64,000 nt of DNA from Alphaproteobacteria bacterium AO1-B (GTDB taxonomy: Bacteria; Pseudomonadota; Alphaproteobacteria; Rhizobiales; Stappiaceae): contig MLAX01000001.1 in NCBI GenBank assembly GCA_001890945.1, positions 868,001 to 932,000 on the forward strand, given 5' to 3'. The translations under genes and the position numbers were made by a program. Shown here one piece after another: positions 28,112 to 37,518 of this stretch (positions within the stretch are counted from its first letter, which is position 1; each line of letters opens with the position of its first letter). The notes beneath the pieces are model-generated. The model worked only from the letters and a program-made list of their open reading frames with translations, searched no databases and was not told the DNA's origin.

Positions 28112-31100
28112 ATGAGGTTTTCAAAGCTCCGCATTGCCGGGTTCAAATCCTTCGTCGAGCCGATGGAATTCATCATCGGCAACGGCTTGACCGGTGTTGT
28201 CGGTCCCAACGGCTGTGGCAAGTCCAATCTCGTGGAAGCCCTCCGATGGGTGATGGGCGAGAACTCTTATAAGAACATGCGCGCGTCCGGCATGGATGAC
28301 GTGATCTTTTCCGGAAGCCTCAATCGTCCGGCCCGCAACACGGCGGAAGTGACGCTGTTTTTGGAAAACAACGATCGCACGGCTCCGACCGCCTTTAACG
28401 ATGCCGACCTTCTGGAAGTCAGCCGCCGCATTGAGCGGGAACAGGGCTCCAATTACAAGATCAACGCCAAGGATGTGCGGGCCCGCGATGTCCAGCTCCT
28501 GTTTGCGGACGCTTCCACGGGTGCGCGCTCACCCGCAATGGTCCGGCAGGGGCAGATTGGCGAGCTTATTGCCGCAAAACCGACATCGCGCCGCAAGATC
28601 CTGGAAGAAGCCGCTGGAATTTCCGGTCTGCATTCACGGCGCCATGAAGCGGAAATCCGCCTGCGCGGGGCCGAACAGAACCTTGAACGCTTGGAAGACG
28701 TGCTGGTGCAGATCGACAGCCAGCTCGACAATCTGAAACGCCAATCGCGTCAGGCTTCGCGCTACCGCAATCTGTCGTCGGAGATCCGCGGTGCCGAAGC
28801 TGCCATTCTTTATATCCGGTGGACAGAAGCCCGGGATGCCCTGAACTCAGCAGAAAAACAGTTCACTGAGGCGCAAAGCCAAGTCAACGAGGCGACCGGC
28901 CTGCAGGCGGAAAGTGCGCGCATTCAGGCAATCGCCGCGCACAAGTTGCCCGAGCTTCGGGAGGACGCAGCCAAAGCCGGAGCCGCGCTTCAGCGGCTCG
29001 TTATCGCCCGCAATGATTTGGATGCCGAAGAGCGGCGCATCAAGGAACGCTTGCAGGATCTGGAACGCCGCCTGGTGCAGTTGGCCGAGGATATCCGCCG
29101 CGAACAGTCCATGGTCTCGGAAAACGACGAAGTTCTGGAGCGTCTTGCAGAAGAGCGTGCCGAACTTCTGGAAGAAAACGAGATGGTGCAGGACCGCACC
29201 GAAGCGGCCCGGGAAAAAGTGGCCGAGGCCGAAGACATCGTGCGCGGCAAGGAGGCAATGCTCTCCGAGCTGACGGCGGCGGAAGCGCGGGCAACGGCGG
29301 AACGCCAGCAGCTGGAACGCGCCGTAGCCGAAAGCCGCCAGCGGGCGGACCGGCTGATGTCACAGGCGCAGGAAGCTCAAACCGCACTTGGTGCCCTCAT
29401 CGCGCGCATGGATGAACAAGATGGTGTGGCGGAGCACCGGGAAACGCTAGAGCTTGCAAGCGAAGAACTCGCCGAGGCTGAAGCGGCCGTCGAAGAAGCG
29501 GAAGCTGCCACTGCAACGGCACGGGATCAGGAGCAGGCCGCGCGGTCCCCCTTGAGCGATGCCAAGGCTTTGCTGCAAGGCCTTCAGACAGAGGCCCGGA
29601 CCCTTGAACAGGTATTGAACGTGCACAGCGAGGCGGATCATACGCCGGTCGTTGAGCAAATCACCGTTGAGACCGGGTATGAAACAGCGCTGGGCGCAGC
29701 GCTCGGCGAAGATCTCGATGCCTCTCTTGATGAAGCAGCCGCTGTCCGCTGGGGCAGTGCGATTGGAACGGACGGCGATCCGGCTCTGCCCGGCGGTGCC
29801 AAACCGCTGTTGGATGTCGTAACCGCACCCAAAGAACTCCACCGCCGATTGTCTCAGATCGGTTTGGTGTCCCAGGAAGATGGTCCGCGCTTGCGATCTG
29901 ATCTGAAACCCGGTCAGCGCTTGGTGAGCCGGGAAGGGGATCTCTGGCGTTGGGACGGGTTTATCGTTGCGGCCAATGCACCAACCCCGGCAGCACAACG
30001 TCTGGCGCAGAAGAATCGCTTGGCCGAATTGGATGACGAAATCGAGACCGCGCGTCAGGCCGTCGAACGTCACCAGCTGGATCTGGAAGGCGCTGCAAGC
30101 CGGGTCCGGCGGTCCGTGGAATTGGAACAAACCGCCCGTGGCAAGGTCCGGGATGGTCAGCGGCAGGTCACAGCGGCGCGCGAAGCCTTGGCCGCTGCGG
30201 AGCGGTCCATTGCGCAGCTGGCTTCCCAGAAGGCGGCTGCGGAAGATCGGGCTCAGCGCCTGAATGAAGAAGCAGAAGAAGCGCGGGCTTATCTGGAAGA
30301 AGCACAGGAGCAGTTGGAAGCAGCTGCCGAGGCAATCGGCTACGCCGACCAAATCCGGGATCTGCAAACGGAGGTCTCCTCTGCGCGGATAGCCCTTGCA
30401 GAAGCGCGGGCGGTCTCGGAAGGCCTCTCCCGGGAACAACAGATGCGCGACCGGCGCCTGGAGGCGATCGCCCGGGAATATGACAGCTGGAAATCCCGCG
30501 CAGCCAATGCGACCCAGCAGATCGCCGTCCTGAGCGAACGGCGCGAGGAGGCAGAAGAGGAACGGGCCGAGCTGATCGAGGCGCCCGAAGACATCGAGAT
30601 CAAACGCCGGGACCTGTTTTCGGCGATCGCAAAGGCGGAAGACACCAAGAAGGAAAAGGACGATCAGCTCAGCCAGGCCGAGCTGGATCTGGCCGATGTC
30701 GACCGGGCCGCAAAACTGGCTATGGAAGGCCTGGCTGGCGCACGCGAGCAAAAGATTCGCGCTGAGGAGCGTCTCGACGCTGCTCGGGAGCGGAAAGACA
30801 CCCTGGAGCGGCGGATCGATGAGGATCTGGAAGTGCCGGTCGTCGCCCTACCGGAAATCGCGGGTCTGAAGGAAGGCGCGCCATTGCCGGATCCGGAGGC
30901 GATGGAGAAGAAACTGGACCGTCTCAAGGCCGAACGCGAACGTTTGGGCGGGGTCAACCTGCGCGCAGAAGAAGAATTGCGCGAGATGGATGAGCAAAAG
31001 ACCACTCTGACGTCTGAGCGGGACGATTTGATTGAGGCAATTCGTCGCTTGCGGACGGGGATCTCAAATCTGAACCGTGAGGCCCGGGAGCGCTTGCTCG

Positions 31101-31570
31101 CCTCCTTCGAAGTGGTCAATGGTCACTTCCAGCGTTTGTTCACGCACCTCTTCGGCGGCGGCACGGCTGAGCTGCAGTTGGTCGATTCGGACGATCCGCT
31201 GGATGCGGGACTTGAGATCATTGCACGGCCTCCGGGCAAGAAGCCGCAGACCATGACCTTGCTGTCGGGCGGTGAACAGGCGCTCACCGCCATGTCATTG
31301 ATTTTTGCAGTCTTTTTGACGAATCCTGCGCCGATTTGCGTGCTGGATGAGGTCGACGCACCGCTTGATGACGCCAATGTGGAGCGTTATTGCGACCTCC
31401 TGGATGAGATGGCGCGCAACACGGATACCCGTTTTGTGGTGATCACCCACAACCCGATCACCATGGCCCGCATGAACCGTTTGTTCGGTGTTACAATGGC
31501 GGAACGGGGTGTCTCGCAGCTTGTTTCGGTGGATTTGGAGACTGCGGAACGATTCCGTGAAAGTGCCTAA
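28112..31570 (+). CDS. smc: Chromosome segregation protein SMC
   Basis: 1152-aa SMC ATPase that compacts and segregates chromosomes with ScpA and ScpB. Order: N-terminal Walker A GPNGCGKSN (near residue 32), long Glu/Arg/Ala-rich coiled coil, hinge about 500-650, returning coil, then signature LLSGGEQALTAMSL and Walker B PICVLDEVDAPLDDANV at the C terminus. I start at the ATG at 28112 (MRFSKLRIAGFKSF), the conserved family start, with GGAGAGG upstream. The GTG 12 bases earlier overlaps that ribosome site. Confidence 0.97.
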   Translation: MRFSKLRIAGFKSFVEPMEFIIGNGLTGVVGPNGCGKSNLVEALRWVMGENSYKNMRASGMDDVIFSGSLNRPARNTAEVTLFLENNDRTAPTAFNDADLLEVSRRIEREQGSNYKINAKDVRARDVQLLFADASTGARSPAMVRQGQIGELIAAKPTSRRKILEEAAGISGLHSRRHEAEIRLRGAEQNLERLEDVLVQIDSQLDNLKRQSRQASRYRNLSSEIRGAEAAILYIRWTEARDALNSAEKQFTEAQSQVNEATGLQAESARIQAIAAHKLPELREDAAKAGAALQRLVIARNDLDAEERRIKERLQDLERRLVQLAEDIRREQSMVSENDEVLERLAEERAELLEENEMVQDRTEAAREKVAEAEDIVRGKEAMLSELTAAEARATAERQQLERAVAESRQRADRLMSQAQEAQTALGALIARMDEQDGVAEHRETLELASEELAEAEAAVEEAEAATATARDQEQAARSPLSDAKALLQGLQTEARTLEQVLNVHSEADHTPVVEQITVETGYETALGAALGEDLDASLDEAAAVRWGSAIGTDGDPALPGGAKPLLDVVTAPKELHRRLSQIGLVSQEDGPRLRSDLKPGQRLVSREGDLWRWDGFIVAANAPTPAAQRLAQKNRLAELDDEIETARQAVERHQLDLEGAASRVRRSVELEQTARGKVRDGQRQVTAAREALAAAERSIAQLASQKAAAEDRAQRLNEEAEEARAYLEEAQEQLEAAAEAIGYADQIRDLQTEVSSARIALAEARAVSEGLSREQQMRDRRLEAIAREYDSWKSRAANATQQIAVLSERREEAEEERAELIEAPEDIEIKRRDLFSAIAKAEDTKKEKDDQLSQAELDLADVDRAAKLAMEGLAGAREQKIRAEERLDAARERKDTLERRIDEDLEVPVVALPEIAGLKEGAPLPDPEAMEKKLDRLKAERERLGGVNLRAEEELREMDEQKTTLTSERDDLIEAIRRLRTGISNLNREARERLLASFEVVNGHFQRLFTHLFGGGTAELQLVDSDDPLDAGLEIIARPPGKKPQTMTLLSGGEQALTAMSLIFAVFLTNPAPICVLDEVDAPLDDANVERYCDLLDEMARNTDTRFVVITHNPITMARMNRLFGVTMAERGVSQLVSVDLETAERFRESA

Positions 31571-31685
31571 TTTTCAGCCGAACAGCGCTCCTTCGTAAGT
31601 TTCCCGTAAGACTTAGGTCATGGAAAATGTGAAGAAGGGCGAATTTGTGTTATAAATCAGATAAATAGCGGAAATCTTAGTGTTC

Positions 31686-31714
31686 TTGACAGGGCAAGGG
31701 CCCCCGACTATGGT
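31686..31714 (+). promoter_or_regulatory. Promoter of the F0 ATP synthase operon
   Basis: TTGACA (31686-31691), a 17-base spacer and TATGGT (31709-31714), 64 bases before the atpI start. Hexamers and spacing fit a housekeeping sigma factor. Confidence 0.6.
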
Positions 31715-31777
31715 GCGCGCGGCTTGAGGGGGTGTCCAAAGGCTGGGTCTCACGGCTTGACGGGGGCGGGGAACGAC

Positions 31778-32167
31778 ATGAGTGGCTCTTCGCAAAACGG
31801 CAATTCAGATGATCTGGACAAGGGTGCCTCCGAGGCGGATCTGTCGGAACGGCGGAACCTCCTGAACCGGAAGCTGGAAGGCCAACGTAAAGCTGAAGAA
31901 GCTGAGCGCGCGGCCAAGAAAGGCGACAATTCCGGCTACGCGCAGGCAATGAAACTCTCGTCTGAGTTCATTTCCGGTGTGGTTGTCGGAGGCGGTTTGG
32001 GATGGTTCGTTGACCAGTGGTTTGGGACAAAACCCTTTGGGTTGATCGTGTTCCTGCTGATTGGTTTTGCGGCGGGCGTTTTGAACGTGATGAGGGCTGC
32101 CGGGCGTATTGCCGAGCCAGGTCAACGGTACAAACGCGAGAGTTCTGACGACGGCGGATCCAACTGA
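31778..32167 (+). CDS. atpI: F0F1 ATP synthase assembly protein AtpI
   Basis: 129-aa protein with a charged N-terminal half (RRNLLNRKLEGQRKAEEAERA) and two hydrophobic helices joined by a turn (ISGVVVGGGLGWFVDQWFG, GLIVFLLIGFAAGVLNVMRA). AtpI helps assemble the c-ring or supply magnesium. It is the first gene of atpI-atpB-atpE-b'-b. I choose the ATG at 31778; the longer open frame runs through the promoter. Confidence 0.92.
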   Translation: MSGSSQNGNSDDLDKGASEADLSERRNLLNRKLEGQRKAEEAERAAKKGDNSGYAQAMKLSSEFISGVVVGGGLGWFVDQWFGTKPFGLIVFLLIGFAAGVLNVMRAAGRIAEPGQRYKRESSDDGGSN

Positions 32168-32232
32168 AGTTGAGCATCTGGGCGCCTCGCGCACCCAAGA
32201 ATAGAAATGATTTGAGCGAAGAAGGCTGACCG

Positions 32233-32982
32233 GTGGCGAACGATCCGATCTCGCAGTTCAAAATCCAGACCCTGTTTCCGATTGAAGTCGGCGGAATGGA
32301 TTTCTCTTTCACCAACTCTTCGCTGTTTATGGTTGCGACCGTAGCAGCAGCTTCTGCCTTCCTGATCTTCTCCACGTCCGGCCGCGGCCTTGTGCCGAGC
32401 CGCGTGCAGTCGGTCTCGGAAATGGCTTATGAGTTTGTTGCAGGCATGCTGCGAAGCTCGGCGGGTACGGAAGGCATGCGGTTCTTCCCGCTTGTGTTCT
32501 CGCTCTTCATGTTCGTCCTTGTGGCAAACCTCTTCGGCATGTTCCCGTACTTCTTCACGGTCACCAGCCACATTATCGTAACGTTTGCGTTGGCGATGCT
32601 CGTGTTTCTGACTGTCACGATCTATGGCATCATGAAGCACGGAACCAAGTTCTTCCACCTGTTCGCACCATCAGGCGTTCCGCCGGTGTTGCTTTTGATC
32701 GTTGCACCGATTGAGGTTGTTTCCTTCCTCTCGCGTCCGATCAGCCTGTCCGTCCGTCTGTTTGCAAACATGCTGGCCGGTCACATCACCCTTAAAGTTT
32801 TCGCCGGGTTTATTGTGTCCATGAGCGCCGCTGGCGGCGTGGGCATCGTCGGCGCAATCCTTCCGCTGAGTATGACAGTCGCGATCACCGCGCTGGAGTT
32901 CCTCGTCTCGTTCCTGCAGGCCTACGTCTTCACTGTCTTGACCTGCATGTACCTCAACGACGCCCTTCATCCGTCACACTAA
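32233..32982 (+). CDS. atpB: ATP synthase F0 subunit a
   Basis: 249-aa membrane subunit forming the proton half-channels next to the c-ring. Starts with GTG. The essential arginine lies in [17 protein letters not shown], and the last helix region [22 protein letters not shown] is conserved. Several hydrophobic helices follow the [19 protein letters not shown] amphipathic start. Second gene of the F0 operon; the F1 genes are not in this window, as usual in alphaproteobacteria. Confidence 0.97.
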   Translation: MANDPISQFKIQTLFPIEVGGMDFSFTNSSLFMVATVAAASAFLIFSTSGRGLVPSRVQSVSEMAYEFVAGMLRSSAGTEGMRFFPLVFSLFMFVLVANLFGMFPYFFTVTSHIIVTFALAMLVFLTVTIYGIMKHGTKFFHLFAPSGVPPVLLLIVAPIEVVSFLSRPISLSVRLFANMLAGHITLKVFAGFIVSMSAAGGVGIVGAILPLSMTVAITALEFLVSFLQAYVFTVLTCMYLNDALHPSH

Positions 32983-33067
32983 GCGAAACGCCTCATGCTG
33001 CGGCCCAACCCGGGTCGCTGCCTGAAGAAATCTGAAATCTGCAAAACACTACTTAGGAGCACGTGTC

Positions 33068-33295
33068 ATGGAAGCAGAAGCAGCAAAATACATCGGCGCT
33101 GGTATCGCATGCCTCGGCATGGGTGGTGCAGCGATCGCACTCGGCACCATCTTCGGTAACTACCTGAATGGCGCTCTGCGCAACCCGACTGCAGCTGATG
33201 GCCAGTTTGGCCGTCTGGTTTTCGGCTTCGCCGTTACCGAAGCTCTGGGCATCTTCTCCCTGCTCATCGCTCTTCTCCTCCTCTTCGCTGTCTAA
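33068..33295 (+). CDS. atpE: ATP synthase F0 subunit c
   Basis: 75-aa proteolipid hairpin of the rotor ring. Helix 1 contains the Gly/Ala-rich packing motif ([17 protein letters not shown]), the loop has RNP, and helix 2 carries the proton-binding carboxylate Glu58 ([10 protein letters not shown]). AGGAGC lies just upstream. Nothing unusual in length or key residues. Confidence 0.98.
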   Translation: MEAEAAKYIGAGIACLGMGGAAIALGTIFGNYLNGALRNPTAADGQFGRLVFGFAVTEALGIFSLLIALLLLFAV

Positions 33296-33374
33296 TTCTC
33301 TTTCGTTTCAGAGAGTTTTGACGCGACTCCGGGGGCGGCGTCTGCGCCGCCTAACCGGATTTTGGAGATAGGAT

Positions 33375-33920
33375 ATGGCAGGCAACGCCGAACATAATAC
33401 GGAACTCGGAATTCCGGCTGAAGAGCACGGTGCCGGCTTCCCGCCGTTCGACGCAACGACCTATTCTTCGCAGCTCCTGTGGCTGGCCATCACTTTTGGC
33501 TTTTTCTACTGGATTATGAAGAACGTCGCTGTGCCTCGGATTGCAGGCATCCTGGAAGACCGCAAGGACCGCATTGCCGGTGATCTCGGCGAGGCCAACC
33601 GCCTCAAAGATGAAACCGACGCGGCGATCGCGGCTTACGAACAGGCACTTGCTGAAGCGCGCAACAAGGCACACGGGATCGCAAGCGACACTCGCGCCAA
33701 GTTGAAAGCGGATCAGGAAGCCCGCCGGGAAAAAGCCGAAGCGGATATTGCCGAGAAGCTGAAAGCAGCTGAAGCTCATATCGCCGGTATCAAGACCGAA
33801 GCGCTGTCCCAGATTGGTGACATTGCCGGAGACACGACCTCAGCGCTCGTTGAGCAGCTGATGGGCAAGGCTCCGACAAAAACCGATCTGACCAAAGCGC
33901 TCAAGTCGGCGATGAACTGA
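33375..33920 (+). CDS. atpG: ATP synthase F0 subunit b'
   Basis: 181-aa peripheral-stalk subunit of the photosynthetic/alphaproteobacterial b' type. One hydrophobic helix near residues 33-52 (QLLWLAITFGFFYWIMKNV) is followed by a long charged helix, Glu/Lys/Ala-rich, that dimerises with b. The first about 30 residues form an extra charged leader. It precedes atpF by ten bases. Confidence 0.94.
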   Translation: MAGNAEHNTELGIPAEEHGAGFPPFDATTYSSQLLWLAITFGFFYWIMKNVAVPRIAGILEDRKDRIAGDLGEANRLKDETDAAIAAYEQALAEARNKAHGIASDTRAKLKADQEARREKAEADIAEKLKAAEAHIAGIKTEALSQIGDIAGDTTSALVEQLMGKAPTKTDLTKALKSAMN

Positions 33921-33930
33921 GGAGACCGTC

Positions 33931-34410
33931 ATGGACGCATCATTTTGGGCCCTGGTCGGTCTCGTTCTCTTCTTCGTCCTGATTGCCTACCTCAAGGTAC
34001 CGGGCATGATCGGCGGAGCGCTGGACAAGCGCGCTGACGACATCAAAAAGGAACTGGAAGAAGCACGCAAGATGCGTGAAGAAGCCCAGGAACTTCTGTC
34101 TGAGTATCAGCGCAAGCGCCACGAAGCTGAAAGTGAAGCCGAAGCAATCGTTGCGGAAGCCAACGCTGAAGCCGAACGCCTGACCGTTGAGACGAACCAG
34201 GCACTGGAAGAGATGATCGCTCGCCGTTCCAAGGCAGCGGAAGAAAAAATCGCTCAGGCCGAGACCCAGGCAATTGCCGAAGTCCGCGCCAAGGCTGCCG
34301 ACATTGCTGTCGCAGCTGCTGAGGAAATTCTCTCCGCCAAGGTCAAGGACAAGGTGGCAGACGACATTCTCGCCAAGAGCATCACTCAGGTGAAGGAACA
34401 GCTGAACTAA
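33931..34410 (+). CDS. atpF: ATP synthase F0 subunit b
   Basis: 159-aa subunit b: N-terminal membrane helix (FWALVGLVLFFVLIAYLKV), then a continuous charged helix (LEEARKMREEAQELLSEYQ and on) forming the stator with b'. Last gene of the operon, followed at once by a terminator. Confidence 0.96.
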   Translation: MDASFWALVGLVLFFVLIAYLKVPGMIGGALDKRADDIKKELEEARKMREEAQELLSEYQRKRHEAESEAEAIVAEANAEAERLTVETNQALEEMIARRSKAAEEKIAQAETQAIAEVRAKAADIAVAAAEEILSAKVKDKVADDILAKSITQVKEQLN

Positions 34411-34436
34411 TCTTCAGCACATCCGGAAACAGTTCT

Positions 34437-34465
34437 GAAAAGCGGCCTTAGCGGGCCGCTTTTTG
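34437..34465 (+). terminator. Terminator of the F0 operon
   Basis: AGCGGCC / GGGCCGCT with a TTAGC loop, then TTTTTGTTTG, 27 bases after the atpF stop. Confidence 0.9.
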
Positions 34466-34510
34466 TTTGTCTGCGTAAGCCGAATGAAATTCTATCCGCG
34501 TGTTTAGGCG

Positions 34511-34610
34511 CCATCCCTGCAAAGGCAGGGATCCAGTAATCGGAGCCGGTACGCTTAGTTTCACTTATGGGCAGATGTGGCTTCTGAGCCCCTGCCTCCG
34601 CAGGGGCGGC
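34511..34610. repeat. Dispersed repeat family A, copy 1
   Basis: An element of about 100 bp with a hairpin at each end: left ATCCCTGC / GCAGGGAT, right GCCCCTGC / GCAGGGGC, and a variable middle. Both hairpins share the core CCCTGC-N4-GCAGGG. Copies 2 and 3 are at 39659 and 41613. It looks like a paired REP element. Confidence 0.75.
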
Positions 34611-34653
34611 AGGGATGTTTGAGCTTGTTGGCTTAACCTTCTCAAGGAGACCC

Positions 34654-35115
34654 CTAAGTCCGTTCCTTCTCCATGACCACCAACGGTGTCCGCCCGTTCT
34701 CCATCATCTCGCCGGTCACCTGATAACCGAGGCTTTCATAAAGCCGGATGTTGCCGGAGCTCAGCTTGCCGGTAATCAGCCGGTAGGAACCGGCGGAGGG
34801 AAACTTCTCTTCTGCTGCGATAAAGAGCTGCCGGCCGATCCCCCGTCCCTGATGTTCGGGTGCCACAAAGAGCCGGCCGATATGACATGTGTCGGCCTCA
34901 GCACGGACCCGAACCGATCCGATGATGTCGGATCCCTTCCGGGCGATAAGAAAGATATGCGTGGTGAAAGCCAATTCTGTGTCGTCGAGGGCCTCAACCA
35001 TTGGGGCGATCTGCATGTCGCCGTTTAGCGCTGCTTCTTTGTGAAAGGCGATTTTCTGAAGTTCGAGGATTTGTTGCGCATCGCTTTTGTCCGCGACTGT
35101 GATTTCGACGTCCAT
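34654..35115 (-). CDS. GNAT family N-acetyltransferase
   Basis: 153-aa acetyltransferase from the ATG at 35115 (GAGAGGGAA upstream). The acetyl-CoA loop is visible in LFVAPEHQGRGIGRQLFIAAE, and the C-terminal strand has LYESLGYQVTGEMME. The acceptor is unknown. It stands alone between the ATP synthase operon and a DUF3179 gene. Confidence 0.88.
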   Translation of the reverse strand: MDVEITVADKSDAQQILELQKIAFHKEAALNGDMQIAPMVEALDDTELAFTTHIFLIARKGSDIIGSVRVRAEADTCHIGRLFVAPEHQGRGIGRQLFIAAEEKFPSAGSYRLITGKLSSGNIRLYESLGYQVTGEMMENGRTPLVVMEKERT

Positions 35116-35312
35116 TTCCCTCTCGCCGGATTGTGATCTCAAAAATTTCTGATGCGTCGTGATTCGATAGGATTGGCCACTCAAGCCATCCTCATCGGGT
35201 TACGTCGCCTAAGGCGATTCACTTGAGGTGATATCAAGCAAGGCGCCGGTCATGCAATGCCACCGCAGTCCAGTCGGCGGGGTTGATTGGGGTTTTCAGG
35301 AAAGGCGCCGCC

Positions 35313-36698
35313 ATGAAGTCTTCTCATCGAGTTCTTGCACATCTCCTTATCGCAGCGCTCATACCGCTGTTGTCACTTGTCGGCGGCGGACTCGCCCAAG
35401 CTCAGGAGCGCGCGCCCCTTCCAGACTACGTGATTGAAAAATTCGGCACCCCTCCCGCGATACCGGATGGTCCGCTGTCCGAAGATCTGAAACGGGCCGT
35501 GAAAATGGCGCTTGTTGACCCTGTGACCCATGCGGGTTGGGGAAGGGACCAAAGCCTTGCGCTCGCCGACGTCGCTGCATCCAAAGATCCGCGCCTTGTC
35601 TGGATCATCAGTGATTTGATGCGGTTTGCAACCGGCCCGCAACTGAACCAGGCCTTGAGCGAAGCCGCGTCCGAACTGCTGGGCAAACAGATCCCGCTGC
35701 GCAACAGTTGGGGCGTGGTGACCGATCATCTCATGGCCTGGGATATTCCCGCACCGCCCGATTATCTTGCCTCCAAGCGTGAGATCTTCACAACCATCGT
35801 ACCTGGCTGGGACCGGATCTTTGTCGAGGGCGATATTGATTGGCGGATGGTGTCCTGGGGTGGGGTCCTGATCGATGACCGCCCGTATGACCAGACCGAT
35901 GATCAGTGCAATTGCATTCCGGCGGTGGACAATCCGGAAGTCAGCAGCGCTGAAGACGCAACCTGGCTAAAGGACAGCGATATCGTTTTCGGGATCGGTG
36001 TAAACGGTGACTATCGGGCCTATCCACGGCGCATCATGGAAGTGCGGGAGATGGTGAATGACACCCTTGGTGGCCGGACGCTGGGAATGCCCTACTGCAC
36101 CTTGTGCGGCGCTGCGCAGGCCTATCTGACGGATGAGCTGCCGGAGGGCATTGAGCGGCCGGTTCTGAGAACCTCCGGACTACTCATTCGGTCCAACAAG
36201 GTGATGTATGACGTCAACACCTACTCGGTCTTCGACACTTTCCTTGGCACCGCGGTGACTGGCCCGCTTGCGGAGAAAAACCTGAAGCTAAAACAGGTCA
36301 GCGTCGTCACGACCGATTGGGGTACGTGGAAGAAGGCGCATCCGGAAACAACCGTGTTGGTGGAAGCGCTTGCGCTTGGCCGGGACTTCGATTTCCGCAA
36401 TGGCCGGGACGCCAATGGACCAATCTTCCCGATCGGCGATGTCGATCCCCGGCTGCCCGTGCATGAGGACATCATCGGGATTGTCACAGCATCCGGACAG
36501 CCGGTTGCTTTTCAGCGCAGCAAGGCCTTTGCCGCGCTCAAACAAGGGACCGAGCTCCGCGTTGAGAACGTTCGTCTGGAATTGGATGCCGGTGGTATTC
36601 GGGCCGTTGGAGAGGACGGAGCGGATCTCGGCAGCCATGAGGCGTTCTGGTTCGCGTGGTCGCAGTTTTACCCTAAAACAGATCTCTGGGACGGTTGA
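35313..36698 (+). CDS. Exported DUF3179 domain protein
   Basis: 461-aa protein beginning with a signal peptide (MKSSHRVLAHLLIAALIPLL, cleavage near AQAQ). The DUF3179 region spans about 190-440, with family motifs DSDIVFGIGVNGDYRAYP, MPYCTLCGAAQAY and GRDFDFRNGRD. The function of DUF3179 is not known. Conserved cysteines in PYCTLCG suggest metal or thiol chemistry. AGGAAAGG precedes the ATG at 35313. It ends 6 bases before the convergent rnhB. Confidence 0.85.
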   Translation: MKSSHRVLAHLLIAALIPLLSLVGGGLAQAQERAPLPDYVIEKFGTPPAIPDGPLSEDLKRAVKMALVDPVTHAGWGRDQSLALADVAASKDPRLVWIISDLMRFATGPQLNQALSEAASELLGKQIPLRNSWGVVTDHLMAWDIPAPPDYLASKREIFTTIVPGWDRIFVEGDIDWRMVSWGGVLIDDRPYDQTDDQCNCIPAVDNPEVSSAEDATWLKDSDIVFGIGVNGDYRAYPRRIMEVREMVNDTLGGRTLGMPYCTLCGAAQAYLTDELPEGIERPVLRTSGLLIRSNKVMYDVNTYSVFDTFLGTAVTGPLAEKNLKLKQVSVVTTDWGTWKKAHPETTVLVEALALGRDFDFRNGRDANGPIFPIGDVDPRLPVHEDIIGIVTASGQPVAFQRSKAFAALKQGTELRVENVRLELDAGGIRAVGEDGADLGSHEAFWFAWSQFYPKTDLWDG

Positions 36699-36704
36699 CA
36701 AACC

Positions 36705-37361
36705 CTATCCGGGAACCCCATCGGCCAGCCGGACTGGTTTGAAACTCATCCGGTGGTGCGCCGTTGGCCCAAGGGTATCCAAGGCCGCTTGGTGTGCTGG
36801 AACGCCGTACCCCTTGTGCTGGGCAAAGCCGTAGCCGGGAAACTCAGGTTCCAAGGCGACCATCATGCGGTCCCGCAGCACCTTGGCAACGATAGAGGCT
36901 GCGGCGACACACAGGCAGCGGCCGTCGCCCTTGACCAGCGCCTGCCCAGGCTGCGTGAGGCCAGGTGGAACATCGCGGCCATCGATGAGTACATATTGCG
37001 GCACCTTCGGCAGCCCGTTCACCGCCCGCACCATGGCGCTCAGTGTCGCCGCCCGGATGTTCAATCGATCTATGGTGGCAGGGGAAGCACTCGCCGCGCA
37101 AACCCAGCTTGTTTTGAGGATTTCACCGAACAGGGATTCCCGTTTAGCTTCAGTCAGCTTTTTTGAATCGTTCAGTCCGGCCGGCACATTTTTGTAGTCC
37201 AGGATAACCGCCGCCGTTACCACAGGACCCGCCCATGGTCCGCGACCGGCCTCATCAACCCCGCACAACAAACCGCCAAAGAACCTGGCGCGTTTTGTCT
37301 CGGTTCTGAGGTCGGGACTGTCCGGAAACGCGAGGTCGAAGAGAGAGGGTGTTTTGTTCAT
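36705..37361 (-). CDS. rnhB: Ribonuclease HII
   Basis: Cuts the RNA strand of RNA-DNA hybrids and starts ribonucleotide repair. The 218-aa product has the acidic active site in GVDEAGRGPWAGPVV, with LNDSKKLTEAKRESL and YVLIDGRDVP as further family blocks. About 25 residues precede the core. It stands alone. Confidence 0.97.
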   Translation of the reverse strand: MNKTPSLFDLAFPDSPDLRTETKRARFFGGLLCGVDEAGRGPWAGPVVTAAVILDYKNVPAGLNDSKKLTEAKRESLFGEILKTSWVCAASASPATIDRLNIRAATLSAMVRAVNGLPKVPQYVLIDGRDVPPGLTQPGQALVKGDGRCLCVAAASIVAKVLRDRMMVALEPEFPGYGFAQHKGYGVPAHQAALDTLGPTAHHRMSFKPVRLADGVPG

Positions 37362-37408
37362 TGTGCCAAAATGCCGTTTGCCAAAACAAGGCGCAAGACA
37401 TGTTGGAG

Positions 37409-37480
37409 CCGTCCCGGTCTTGAGCCGGGACCACAGTGCATGTCGGTAGGTCCCGGATCTCCGCTTTGCTGCGTCCGGGA
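37409..37480. repeat. Dispersed repeat family B, copy 1
   Basis: GTCCCGGTCTTGAGCCGGGA, about 22 variable bases, then GGTCCCGGATCTCCGC and TGCGTCCGGGA. Two neighbouring hairpins, one built from CCCGG/CCGGG. It lies between rnhB and the radical SAM gene. Similar copies are at 39507, 41036 and 41754. Confidence 0.75.
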
Positions 37481-37518
37481 ATGCGTTTGGAGGGCAAATG
37501 CGGTCACCTTACTGCGCA

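Noticed and set aside
29447..30751. Open frame of 434 codons opposite smc
   Set aside because: Shadow of the coiled-coil codon pattern; product is Cys/Phe/Leu-rich with no family features.
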